Below are positions 20,657-32,178 of a stretch of DNA of 64,000 nucleotides, piece by piece. Position 1 is the stretch's first letter. Each line of letters starts with the position of its first letter. The DNA comes from Primula veris. Taxonomy: Eukaryota; Streptophyta; Magnoliopsida; Ericales; Primulaceae. The DNA lies in the NCBI GenBank assembly GCA_963682055.1, contig OY821745.1, positions 26,099,342-26,163,341 of the forward strand, given 5' to 3'. Below the pieces are notes generated by a model. The model made no database searches, was not told the origin of the DNA, and saw only the letters and a program-made list of their open reading frames with translations. Position numbers and translations under genes: made by a program.

Positions 20657-21757
20657 TGTTAGGACCATATTTCTGGCCTATTAACTCTTGTTGTCAATTG
20701 GTTTGAATAAAATAACTCAAGTTGATTTTTATGAATTAAAACAGTTTAATGTTTACAGGTGAGGTACTTGCAACTACAGTTCCAACCTGCCAATACGCAG
20801 GATTCTGTTTTATTTTGTTTAACTGCATTACTTAATCTTTAAGGTCTTCTATGTGAATAAAAATATGCAGGATATATTCTCATTTGTTTAACAAGATTAA
20901 GTTTGCTCTTATTGAGAATATTTAAGTGATAAAGAATGGAAAGAGTTTAAATGAAATATGGAGATTAGTTTGAAAAGATATGTTCTTTTAAATGTGGAAA
21001 CTAGATCACTTTTATTATACAATGTCTTTATCTCTTCATTTAATCTATGTGTTTACAAATCAGTAATGATCAAATTAGATTAAATATATATGGAGTTATT
21101 GTTTCACGTTTTATTAAGATTGTATCTCTAAATTAGATATTGTTTTATATGTTCCTTGTTTAAGGAAATAGTAACTCATATTGTCAAGTTAGTCTATTAA
21201 CATGTATTAACAAGAAGATTGGGTCAATCAATTACAACATAATTTTATTCAAGATATGCGAAGGTTGATCAATCAGAAGAGTCCAAATCAATCAAAAAGT
21301 TCTTGAAGAAATAAGATTGTTTTTACTCTTTATATAGTTAATAGATCTGCTTGTAAAAAGTGTGTGTTCTAAATTATAAAGAACTCAATTTTGAGAGAAT
21401 ACACAATAAGCTCTAAAAACGAAAAATAATGGTGGGATGCCATTGATCTTTTGAGTGATAGTTATAAGGTAGGAACAATATAGAGATAGGCAGAAAAACC
21501 TAGAGAGAGTCTGAGAGTTTTTTATTAGGACTTAAATCCTATATTGTAAGCCATTATAATATCATCAATCTGGGTAAGTGCCCCGGAGACGTAGCCTAGT
21601 TGGATGAACTCTGTTGTTAAATATACGTATGATTTAATTCAAGTACATTTAATCATTCCAGTTATGTCCATCATTATACTTAGGTTCCAACCTCAGTTGT
21701 AACCGTACTTGGAACCTAACAGTATAACTGCAACTAAAACAACGGATAGGAATTTCA
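20657..21757 (+). repeat. 5' LTR of SIRE copy 1
   Basis: 1101 bp, TG...CA. Contains the GTTGCAAC-type phrases discussed in the findings (near 20765 and 21688) and the putative R/U5 part ending in AACGGATAGGAATTTCA. Confidence 0.93.
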
Positions 21758-21759
21758 AT

Positions 21760-21771
21760 TGGTATCAGAGC
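21760..21771 (+). other. Primer binding site of SIRE copy 1
   Basis: TGGTATCAGAGC, complementary to the 3' end of initiator tRNA-Met, 2 bp after the LTR. Confidence 0.93.
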
Positions 21772-21815
21772 TTCATATCAGATATACTTGGTGTGGATCC
21801 TGTGTTATGGGAAAG

Positions 21816-24800
21816 ATGGATTTAATGAGGGAAAGAAACACATTTAACAAGCCACCATTTCTTAAAGGAGGAGTCAACTATGAAGTGTGGAAAATCAGAA
21901 TGAGATCATTCATCAAACAGCAAGATGAACAAGCATGGAAGACTGTATTGTATGGTTGGGAGGTTCCAACTGTTACAGATGGCGAAGGTGAACTGGTCTA
22001 TGTACCTGAAGACAGATGGTCTGCTGATGAGGATAAAAAGTCAAGTACAAACTCAACAACAATAAACTTAATCTTTGCTTGAGTAACTCTCAGTGTGTTC
22101 AGGTATATATCTCACTGTGAAACTGCCAAAGAGGCATGAGATATTTTACAAGTAACTTTTGAAAGAACTGTTAAAATAAAAGCCTTCAAACTCCAACAGT
22201 TAACCACTCAATTTGAAAATTTAAGAATGGAGGAAGAAGAAACCATTGAACAGTTCAATGGTAGAATTTGTCATATTGCCCATCAAACTGGGACCTTAGG
22301 TGAAAAATATAGTGATGCTAAACTTGTAAATAAAACCTTAAGGTCTCTTCCAGAAAGGTTTGAAATTAAATTTACTGCCATTGAATAATCAGCAGACTTC
22401 GATAATCTAAAACTTGAAGAGCTTATAGGAAATCTAAGCACTCATGAGCTAAAAAATTTCAAACAAAAGAGACCAGAAAAAGGAATAAATTTTAAGGCTA
22501 AGAAACCTGAATACAAGTTCTGTGAGAATATGAGTGATGAAGAACAGCTGGCCTTCTTTGCTAAAAAGGTTTACAAAAAATTCTATAAGAAAAAACAGGA
22601 TGATATTGGAACATCAAAAATTTTTCAGAAAAGAGATAATCAATTTAGGCCAGAACCTAGGCTAAATAACAATCCTAAAGGAAAGTGGAATTTTAATGAG
22701 AAGGATGACAGAGATTATCAGCCTAGAGAAATTCAATGCAGAGAATGTAGAGATTTTGGTCACATTCAGTCTGAGTGTGCAAATATTTTAAAAAGGAACA
22801 AAAATGCTTATATAACCACTCACAGTGATAGTGAATCTGAGAGTATCAGTGATGAAGAGAATGAATCGAACTTTGTTAATTTTATGGGAAGAATCACTGA
22901 AAAAGAACCTGTGTATGAAAGTGATTGTGAGTCAGTTTCAACCCTAGTTACAACTGCGCTTAATACCTACAACAGTGATGAGGAAGAATCCTCTGATGAA
23001 AATATCACTCAGCAGTATCTTGTCCTTTATGAAAAATATCAATGTTTAAGTAAACAATCATTGATCATAAACAAACTTAATGCTAATCTAAAGGATGAGA
23101 TAAAGAATCTCACTAAGCATCTCAACACACAACTGGTTGAGTTAACTAAGACCAAGAAGAAAATGAAACTGTTGAATATGTCTGCATCAGATAAGTTAGA
23201 TGACATGTTGTCTTATTCTAGAGGCTCTAAAGATAATAGTGGTTTCGGTTATTATGGTTCTGGAAGCACTAGAAAAACTACTTTTGTTAAAGCTCTAGTT
23301 AAAGCTGAAACTCATGTTTTTGATAATAAGGTTAGAAGTACAGTTGTAATCAAGAAAAAACTGAATAAGTTTAAGGATAAATCTACTCTTGATTTAAAAC
23401 TGTGTAATTTTTGCAAAAAACATGGACATCTAGAAATCAGGTGCTATTTAAAAATAAATAGAAAGTATATTTCTTAGAAAAACTGGTTGGTCACTTGCTA
23501 TTAAAAGATGAATTGGGTTTGGAAGGTTAAAAGTAAATCTACCATAATTGCCAATAATCAAGCTGTCATTACTTGTCTAAATGCTGTTACTACTAATGAA
23601 TGGTACTTTGACAGTGGTTGCTCAAAGCATATGACAGGTGATGCAAGTGTTCTCAAAAATATCATTAATCTGACAGGAAACACTATTGTGTTTGGAGGTG
23701 GAGACACTGGTAAAATTATTGGAGAATGAGTTTTGAACAAATCTGGAATGCCTGAAATAAATGATGTTTTTCTTGTATATGGCTTAAAAGTTAATCTCAT
23801 CAGTATTAGCCAACTCTGTGACAATCACATGGTTGTTCATTTCAACAAACATAAGTGTGTGATTACTGATGTGAAAATTGAATTGATCATGACAGGAGTT
23901 AGATCAGTAAACAGTTGCTATGTTTTTGAGAAAACTGAAAAAATGTTACCTGAGAATAGATGCAATCAAGCTGCTACTAATAATGTTGATGTTTGGCATA
24001 AAAGACTTGGTCATGTGAATTACAAAACCTTGGATAAACTGGTTAGAAATGAACTAATAAGAGCTATTCCTAATCTTAGTATTAAAACTCAAGGTGTGTG
24101 TGGTGATTGTGCAATAGGCAAACAGACAAAGAGGACTCATAAAATTACAAGTCAAATCTATACCTAAAGAGTATTAGAACTTCTTCATATTGACCTAATG
24201 GGTCATATGCAAACTGAAAGTATTGGTGATAAGAAGTATATTCTGGTAGTTGCGGATGATTTCTCTAGATACTCTTGGGTAGTTTTTCTGAAAGATCAAA
24301 CTGAAACCTTTGAACACTTCAAAGTACTTTGCTTAAAACTGCAACTTGAAAAAGGAATCTCAATTGGAAAAATTGTGAGAGTCAGAAGTGATCATGGAAC
24401 TGAATTTGAAAACAGTAAGTTCAAAAATTTCTACAACTCTCTAGGAATAAGTCATGAGTTTTCAGCCCCAAAAACTCCACAACAAAATGGGGTAGTGGAA
24501 AGAAAAAACAGAACCATTCAACAAATGGCTAGAGTCATGCTTAACTCTAAGAAACTTGCCAAAAGATTTTGGGCTGAAGCTGTGAATACTGCATGTTATA
24601 TTGTTAATAGAGTATATCTCACAAAAGGTACCTACATGACTGCATATGAAATCTGGATAGGTAGAAAACTCAATTTCAAGTATTTTCAAGTATTTGGGTG
24701 TGTTTATTACATTATTAAGGATAGAGAACATCTTGGGAAATTTGACCTCAAAAGTGATAAATGTATATTTCTTGGTTATGCTCAAAACAGTAGAGCTTTC

Positions 24801-26709
24801 AGAGTCTTTAATCTAAGAACAAACTGTGTTATGGAGTCATATTATGTGCTATTTGATGACTTGAAAGATGTTTATGAGGTTACAGGTGGTGATGATGAGT
24901 CTGGAATCAAAAGTAAAGACATAAAAGAAAAACTGCAAATTGACAGTTCTGTAGAGGTTGGAAGTCCAGTTGCAACTGAGGTTGGAACCCAGAGTATAAC
25001 AGATACTGATGAAGAAGAGGATGGTCATCCAATTCAATCCAAAAATAAACCTCGTTATGCAACGACTCAGAAGAATCACTCTCTTGAAGATGTCATTGGA
25101 GAAGTCAACTCAGGTATGAAAACCAGGGGTAAAAGAAGTAATGTTGTCCACTTTGCTTGTTATATTTCTCAGTTAGAACCTAAAAATATAAAAGAGGCTT
25201 TGGAAGATAGTGAATGGATTTTAGCTATGCAAGATGAACTGTCTGAATTTGAGAGGAATTATGTGTGGACATTAGTACCCAGACCTACTAATAAAAATGT
25301 TATAGGGACTAAATGGATATTTAGGAATAAGAGTAATGAAGATGGCATAATCATTAGGAATAAAGTTAGACTTGTGGCTCAAGGATACACTCAAATTGAG
25401 GGAATAGACTTTGATGAAACCTTTGCCCCTGTTGCAAGAATAGAATCTATTAGAATGTTACTTTATCTTGCCTGCCTGCATGACTTTAAATTATTTCAAC
25501 TAGATATCAAAAGTGTCTTCTTGAATGGTAACATACAAGAAGAAGTCTATTATGTCAGTCAACCTAAAGGTTTTGAGGATCCCAAGTTTCCTAAACATGT
25601 TTTTCTCTTGAAAAAGGCCCTGTATGTTTAAAGCAAGCCCCTAGAGCTTGGTATGAAAGGTTAACTAAGTTCTTAATTGAAAAAGGTTTTAATAGAGGAG
25701 GAGTTGATCAAACCTTGTTTACAAAGAAAACTCCTAAGAATATTATTGTTGCTCAATTTATGTTGATGACATTTTATTTGGCTCTACTTGTGATAACAAA
25801 ATTGTTGAATTTATTTCTGATATGAAACTTGAGTTTGAAATGAGTGGTGGAGGAGAATTAACTTAATTTCTAGGACTTCAAGTTAAGCAGAATGAAAATG
25901 GTATTTTTCTGTCCCAAACTAAGTATGCTGATATTCTTGTTAAGAAATTTGGTTTAAATGTGACTAAAGAGAAAAGAACCCCTATGAGTACTACTCTTAA
26001 ATTGTCTAAAAATGATAAGGGTAAGAGTGTTTGTCCTAGCCTCTATAGGCCTATGATTGAAAGTCTTCTTTATTTGACTGCCAGCAGACCAGATCTTTGC
26101 TTAAGTGTAGGAGTTTGTGCCAGATATCAGGCAAATCCCCTAGAATCTCATCTTCTTGATGTTAAAAGAATCTTAAGGTATGTTAAAGGCACTACTCACC
26201 TTGGTCTTTGGTACTCTAAAGACACTAATCATCCTTTGGTAGGATACTGTGATGCAGACTGGGCTGGTAACATAGATGACAGAAAAAGTACTTCTAGTGG
26301 GTGTTTTTATTTTGAAAATAACCTTGTATCCTGTTTTAGTAAAAATAAAAATTGTATCTCTTTGTCAACAGCTGAGGCTGAATACATTGCAGGTGGTAGT
26401 GGATGCACTCAATTAATTTGGATGAAACAAATGTTAGCTTATTATAATGCCAATCAAGAAGTATTAACTCTGTTTTGTGATAATAAAAGTCCTATAGATT
26501 TAGCAAAGAATCCAGTGCAACATTTCAGAACTAAGCACATTGATCTGAGACATCACTTTATTAGAGAATTGGTTGAAAAAAAGAGCTTAATTTTGGAACA
26601 TGTTTCCACTGAAAGACAATTAGCTGATATTTTCACAAAACCTCTTGATACAAACAAGTTTGAAACTTTAAGAAGTGATATTGGGGTATGTCACTATAGA
26701 TCTAATTAA
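21816..26709 (+). pseudogene. SIRE copy 1 gag-pol (gag, protease, integrase, RT, RNase H), broken
   Basis: Start chosen at 21816 (MDLMRERNTF) because the second copy has an ATG at the same place, whereas the upstream 21807 ATG is not shared. Gag has the NKPPFLKGGVNYEVWKIRM region and a CCHC knuckle CRECRDFGHIQSEC (22737-22779), with a second Cys/His knuckle near 23400. The protease has FDSG (23607-23618). The integrase has the VWHKRLGH...CGDC zinc part and D,D,E positions (HIDLMG, RSDHGTEF, NGVVERKN). RT has WIF...FAPVARIESIR, QLDIKSVFLNG and YVDD (25759-25770). RNase H has CDADWAG and STAEAEYIA. In-frame stops: 22080, 22137, 22386, 23475, 23502, 23727, 24165 and 25864. One-base losses near 25627 and 25757 shift the frame. 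Most damage is point nonsense, so decay is mild. Confidence 0.93.
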
Positions 26710-27592
26710 ATAATCTTGTTATATATGTTTTACTGAGGAAACATCAATATTTTTTTTTGTCTATGATAAGTCTTGATTGAGCTATAATGTTTTTGTCTTG
26801 AAAAATCCGCTGGTTGTTGTCTCAAAAATAGATGTGGGGTAACTTGTCCTAAAAACCTCTATGGTAATAGAGTTGCAAGCACAAAGTGCATATTTAATAT
26901 TTAGTTGCAAGCTCAGTTGCAATCACAGTTGCAAGCTCAGTTGTAACCACAGTTTACAAAGAAATTCATATTGCTTATGATCAAAGGCAGCAAATTCTGG
27001 TTTCCTAAGTGAACATAATTGCTAAAGTCAAACCAATATCTTGAATTATTTTTGACATCCCTTATACTCTTTCCTTGCTGAGACGATCAAGCCAATTTTT
27101 GTGTAGAGGAAAAACAAATTTGCTCAATGTAAGCTCACAGTCTCAATTTTTATTGAATGAATATCCTATGTGAAATACATATTCTTGAGTAAATTGTTAG
27201 TTTCTTATGTTCAAAAGCCTTAAATTGTTAGTTTCTTATGTTTAAAAGCCTTAAATACGTCTTCAATTAATCAGTAATTCAAAATTGGATAGATTTGTTT
27301 TAAATTGGAATGTGGATGCTGTATTCTTTTCTGAACTTATCTTGATAGTAACATAATTTTTTTTTAAAAAGAAAGTGCCTAGTTTTGGGGAAAATTGGTT
27401 CAAAAGGGGATTTTGGTATATCTTTTCAAATTTTAAAAAGATATGGACTTAATTGCTATTTAACTGTGTGTTTTTACTAAGATAAAACACTTACCAGAAT
27501 TACTTTCTCTCTCTATTCCCCAGTAAAAACTTTGCTTTTTTGCAAAACCCATCTTCAGTGTTCCAAGTCCGGTCGAAACCTCAGATCCAACC
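26710..27592 (+). other. Spacer between pol and envelope-like gene in SIRE copy 1
   Basis: Non-coding, with GTTGCAAGCTCAGTTG-type repeats at 26895-26955. The equivalent spacer in copy 2 is 44558-45499. It ends in a T-rich leader just before the downstream gene. Confidence 0.6.
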
Positions 27593-28872
27593 ATGTCTGA
27601 TTCGTCTCTCAATCAACCTGATCTGAACTATAAAGATGACAGTACCCTTGGTGACTTTATAAATAGGACCAAAAATCATAGCAGTTCTCAGCCTAAGGTA
27701 AGTGAATCCTGCTCTCCCAAACCTAAAATGCGTAGAATCAAGAAAAGGTCTGGTAGAAATACACATAATGACCCAATTTTTATTAAATTTGTCTATGATA
27801 CTCTAAATAGTGAAGTTGACCCTAGGTTCTGGAACACAACTATGTCTGACAGGTTCTCTACACTTAGCACTAGGGAAATACACTCTGAAAGACAGCTGAA
27901 TCTGGCTAGTTATAGGAATATTCAGCTGCATGTTGAAAATTTATTGAAATATGTGGGTCTTTCTAGAACAATAAGCTTTCCTGAATCTTATTTTCCTGAA
28001 TTAGTTAGGGAATTTTATGCTAATCTACATGAAGGAGAGTGTGATGAGGGTGATATGGCCTATGAAAAAGTGTTTGTGAGAGTTCAGACGCTTGATTTTA
28101 ACCCTGAATTGATTAATAAGTTTTTAGGAACTCCTAACAGACCTGGGGATGATCTAGGCTGTGATATACATTCTGTAACTTTGGCAATTACAGGGAAAGA
28201 TAACCAGTTTGATGGAAATTCCATTAAAACATCTGCTTTGACTCTCAGTGCAGCTGTCCTGCACAAAATCTCCAAATTCAACTGGACTTCTACTAAACAA
28301 CCCTCTGAACTTACCAAAGAAATGGCTGTGTTTATTTATAGGATAATGTCCAAAATTCCCATAGATTTTGGTAAGCATATCTTCAATCTGATTAAGGAAT
28401 TTTCTGATGTCAAGGCTAACACTGTTTTGCTACCTTTTCCTTGCCTCATATCTGGCATTCTACCATCACAAGTGGACCATGTACCCCCTTTTGTGGTAAA
28501 TCCTCTACTTCAATCTTTTGAAAAATCCACAAAATGTCCATCTGCTCTGTATATTTCTACTAAACTTCTCAAAGAAGGCCATATCAATGACATTTCTGGT
28601 GAGAAAGGCAAGAGAAGGAGTCTATCAGTGCTGCTCCTAAGAAGAAAAGTGTAAGGAGATATCTGGAGCAACAACTTGCCATAAATCAAGAAAAGAGGGT
28701 TGAGCTAGACACTCATGATTATGAGATCAAAAAACTGCTGGAAAATCTCAAGGAAAATGACAATGACAGCAGCAGTGACAAAGGTTACTCTCTGAGCAGT
28801 GAAGAAGATGGAGACATCATCAGAGATGAACCTATCTCCACAAGAGCTCCTCAGTCAAGAAGGCCTTTCTAA
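27593..28872 (+). pseudogene. SIRE copy 1 envelope-like / plant transposon protein, frameshifted
   Basis: The ATG at 27593 (MSDSSLNQPDLNYKDDS) opens a frame collinear with the intact 433-codon gene in copy 2 (43256-44557). Shared blocks: RNTHNDPIFIKF, VDPRFW, ELVREFYANL, a segment with KDNQFDGNSIKTSALTL, AAVLHKISKFNWT, LLPFPCLIS, CPSALYISTKLLKEGH and NDISGEKGK. After GEKGK a frameshift near 28610-28625 moves the reading to another frame, which ends in the acidic tail and stops at 28870-28872. The family is often called envelope-like, but no signal peptide or membrane segment is visible here, so an envelope role is unsupported. It belongs to the plant-transposon-protein group of unknown function. 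Confidence 0.8.
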
Positions 28873-29242
28873 ACCCTAGTTTGTCTTGGTTCTGACAAAT
28901 AGGGGGAGAAAAATGGAGAGTTTATGCTTATGCTTTGTGTTTCTGCAAATTCTGTATTAAGACTATCTTGTGCCAGTATTTTTGGCCTTATGTTTGTTGT
29001 GCAAGTTATTTCTGAATTTTGTTTCTTGCAATTTGAATAAGTTCTGAAATTTTGATGAATGGATAGCTGTTTATATTTAAATGATGCATGCTATTCTAAC
29101 TTTCAGGGGGAGCTTAAATGGTTAACTCAAAAGCACTAAAATGATAAAATACAGTAAAGACTATATACTAACAAATTTGCGGGTGAAGTTGTTTTTTGAT
29201 AAACTTAGGTTATTTGTCAAATCCAATGACAAATGGGGAGAT
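28873..29242 (+). other. 3' internal region and polypurine tracts of SIRE copy 1
   Basis: Three purine runs: AGGGGGAG at 28901-28908, AGGGGGAG at 29105-29112, and AAATGGGGAGAT at 29231-29242 directly against the 3' LTR. The last is the plus-strand primer; copy 2 keeps equivalents of the others. Confidence 0.7.
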
Positions 29243-30350
29243 TGTTAAGAACATATATCTGGCCTATTAACTCTTTTTGTCAATTGGTTTGAACAAAATA
29301 ACTCAAGTTGGTTTTATGAATTAAAACAGTTTAATGTTTACAGGTGAGGTTGCAACCTCAGTTGCAACTACAGTTCCAACCTGCCAATACGCAGAATTCT
29401 ATTTTATTCTGTCTAATTGCATTACTTAATCTTTAAAGTCTTTTATGTGAATAAAAGTATGTAAGATATATTCTCATTTGTTTAACAAGATTCAATTTGC
29501 TCTTATTGAGAATATTTAAGTGATAAAGAATGGAAAGAGCTTAAATGGAATATGAAGATTAGTTTGAAAAGATATGTTCTTTTAAATGTGGAAACTAGAT
29601 CTATTTTATTATACAATGTCTTTATCTTTTCATTCAATCTATGTATTTACAAATCAACATGATCTAATTAGATTGAATATATATGGAGTTATGGTTTCAC
29701 GTTTTATTCAGACTGTATCTCTAAATAAGATATTGTTTTATATGTTCCTTGTTTAAGGAAATAGTAACTCTTATTGTCAAGCTAGTCTATTAACATGCAT
29801 TAACAAGAAGATTGGGTCAATCAATTACAGAATTATCTTATTCAAGATATGGGAAGGTTGATCAATCAGAAGAGTCCAAATCAATCAACAAGTTCTTGAA
29901 GAAATAAGATTGTTTTTACTCTTTATATAGTTAATAGATCTGCTTGTAAAAAGTGTGTGTTCTAAATTATAAAGAACTCAACTTTAAGAGAATACACAAT
30001 AAGCTCTAAAAACGAAAAACAATGGTGGGATGCCATTGATCTTTTGAGTTATAGTTATAAGCCAGGAACAATATAGAGATATGCAGAAAAACCTAGAGTG
30101 AGTCTGAGAGTTTTTTATTAGGACTTGAATCCTATATTGTAAGCCATTATAATATCATCAATCTGGGTAAGTGTCCCGAAGACGTAGAATAGTTGGGTGA
30201 AATCCGTTTTTAAATATACGTGTAATTTAATTTAAGTACATTTAATCATTCCAGTTCTGTCCATCATTATACTTAGGTTCCAATCTCAGTTGTAACTGTA
30301 CTTGGAACCTAACTGCATAACTGCAACTAGAACAACGGAGAGGAATTTCA
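29243..30350 (+). repeat. 3' LTR of SIRE copy 1
   Basis: 1108 bp, collinear with 20657-21757 and differing by scattered substitutions and small indels. Confidence 0.93.
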
Positions 30351-30765
30351 ATATTTCTGTCAAAATTGCATATGATTTCATAAATAACAATTAATTGAAA
30401 ACAGATGAAGTAATAACTTTTTGGTATCTTACATTTAAGTTTTTTTTCTTTCAATTTGTGTCCCGATCTGCCTAGTTTCATCCATTTATAGGACTAGTGT
30501 TAGAAACATGGAATTGCATTCAGATGGTCCCACCTTAAAATAATTTGTGATTTGGTCAACATTGTCAAATATGATACTAAGTTAAAAAAAAACAGATAAA
30601 GCTTTACAAGACATTTGTGCACCAATTAGTGCTATGTGTGGCTTGCTCCTTAGTTGATAGGACAGTACTAACTACTGATTTCAGTTTCAGTACTTTCTTA
30701 TGTTATTTGTACAAAAGTGTTCATGGAGGTGTATAAATAAATATAAGAATATATTTTTTTTATAT

Positions 30766-30844
30766 ATAAACTCTTATAGAGACTTAATGTGGTCATAAGG
30801 GTAAATCAATGATCCACATTAATTAAGTCTCTGTGAGAGTTTAT
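30766..30844. repeat. 79-bp hairpin, possible tiny MITE
   Basis: ATAAACTCTTATAGAGACTT...CCACATTAATTAAGTCTC...GAGAGTTTAT: arms of about 27-30 bp around a loop of about 21 bp. Confidence 0.7.
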
Positions 30845-31127
30845 GTCAAATAGTCTCTTTTTATATTATCACTCATAAATAAAAGCGACACATTTCTCTA
30901 ATGTGGAAGTGTAGTTTTAAGCACTTCTTTATATGTAGGAAAAAATATATCTTTGTTAGTTGGTGTCCTATACGGAAGTTAAAAGTTCCAACTATTACAC
31001 CAACATACATGGTAACTACTGATCAGGGGAAAAGTAACTCTAGTGGTCTGGACAAGGAGTTCTGACATTTTAATATGAAGATAACTTAGATAAGGTTGCT
31101 TGTATGGCATAAATGAGAGGAAACTAT

Positions 31128-31322
31128 CGCTACAAAAAAAAAATATCCAAATAACGACAGGATTAGTGACGGTATTTTTTGTTACGAGCTTATTAGCGAC
31201 GGTTTTGTGACGGTTTTGTGACAGTTTAGTCAATTTGTGACAGATTTATGACAACTTTTTAATTTAGCGACAGATTTGTGACAGATTTTGACTCTCACTA
31301 AATCAAACATTATTTTGTAGTG
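31128..31322 (-). mobile_element. Miniature CACTA-type element, 195 bp
   Basis: Right end TTATTTTGTAGTG and left end CGCTACAAAAAA, with 3-bp flanks TAT on both sides (31125-31127 and 31323-31325), the CACTA duplication length. Subterminal GTGACGG and GTGACAG repeats are present. Non-coding. Related to the fragment at 38967-39078. Confidence 0.75.
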
Positions 31323-31411
31323 TATAACCAAACATGTAACAATAAAATTAATTCTTCCATACAAATGATTATCAAAAGAGTGGTGAAATACATGTTCGAT
31401 AAATCCGTCCA

Positions 31412-31495
31412 ACTGATAATTTAACAGATATATTTACAAAAGCTTTTGCAACAACAATGCTATAGTAGTTGGCCTGCAATCTTGAAATGCCATAT
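31412..31495 (+). pseudogene. Short Copia RNase H C-terminal scrap
   Basis: Reads TDNLTDIFTKAFATTM, the end motif of Copia RNase H (normally DQLADIFTK-like), with no upstream pol and stops soon after. Too short to assign. Confidence 0.5.
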
Positions 31496-32178
31496 TTCAA
31501 GATTCTTGCATGATAAAAAGTGAATGTTTTACGAATCAAAGGATGACATATATATTTGGGTAATACATACTAATTTATCAGTGAACTGTCCCCTCAATTC
31601 AGTTATAAATTGAGCTACCCTCTACAGTTCTACAGTTTAGAGGGACACCAAAACACAAAAAGAACGAGAATATATTAACGAGAGAGTGAATTTTGTAGCA
31701 TATTTGTCTAAATACTGTACCAATTGTATACATCTTTTATAGAGTTAAAGATAGTGATCCTTGTTCCGTGCTCAAGTACTCTTAATTGTTGAGATATCCA
31801 ATCACGTATATCTTCTTGTGTTTATTTACATTTACAGTATTTAATTTTCATATAACTTAAATTAACATTAGGTTGAATTATTTGCTTTAATTTACTAAAG
31901 TAAAAGTAAATATTTTTTCAAAGCGTGAATATAAAATAATAATATAAATGTTATGATTGCTTGAGAAGGCCACACAAAACAAAATCCAGTTGTTGATGGT
32001 CCTTTCAACATCCGATTAGAATTACCTCACTTTCAAAATATGCACTTCTTATCTCAACATAAATGCTAAAGTCTTTCTTCTCTATTTATCTTTTCTCTAA
32101 TGCAAGATCCATCCCCTCATATACATATTAACACACATATAGAATATACAGAACCATACTTTTTCTCTTTTGCAAATC

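Larger units (their letters stand above)
20657..30350 (+). mobile_element. Complete SIRE-type Copia retrotransposon, 9.7 kb
   Basis: Bounded by 1101-bp and 1108-bp LTRs (TGTTAGGACC...AATTTCA and TGTTAAGAAC...AATTTCA) and the perfect 5-bp duplication ATATT (20652-20656 and 30351-30355). Order: 5' LTR, tRNA-Met primer site, gag, protease, integrase, RT, RNase H, spacer, envelope-like gene, polypurine tract, 3' LTR. The integrase-before-RT order makes it Copia; the extra downstream gene and long gag fit the SIRE/Maximus lineage. The proteins are interrupted by stops and frameshifts, so the copy is structurally complete but not autonomous. Confidence 0.95.
30356..32178 (+). other. Upstream region of the UNE10-like gene
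   Basis: Between the SIRE target duplication and the ATG at 32179. Holds a hairpin (30766-30844), a small CACTA element (31128-31322) and a Copia RNase H scrap (31412-31495), listed separately. The 5'UTR and promoter should lie in the last few hundred bases; no TATA or start site is claimed. Confidence 0.5.

Noticed and set aside
24462..25079. Minus-strand frames over SIRE integrase and RT
   Set aside because: Antisense shadows of well-supported pol domains.
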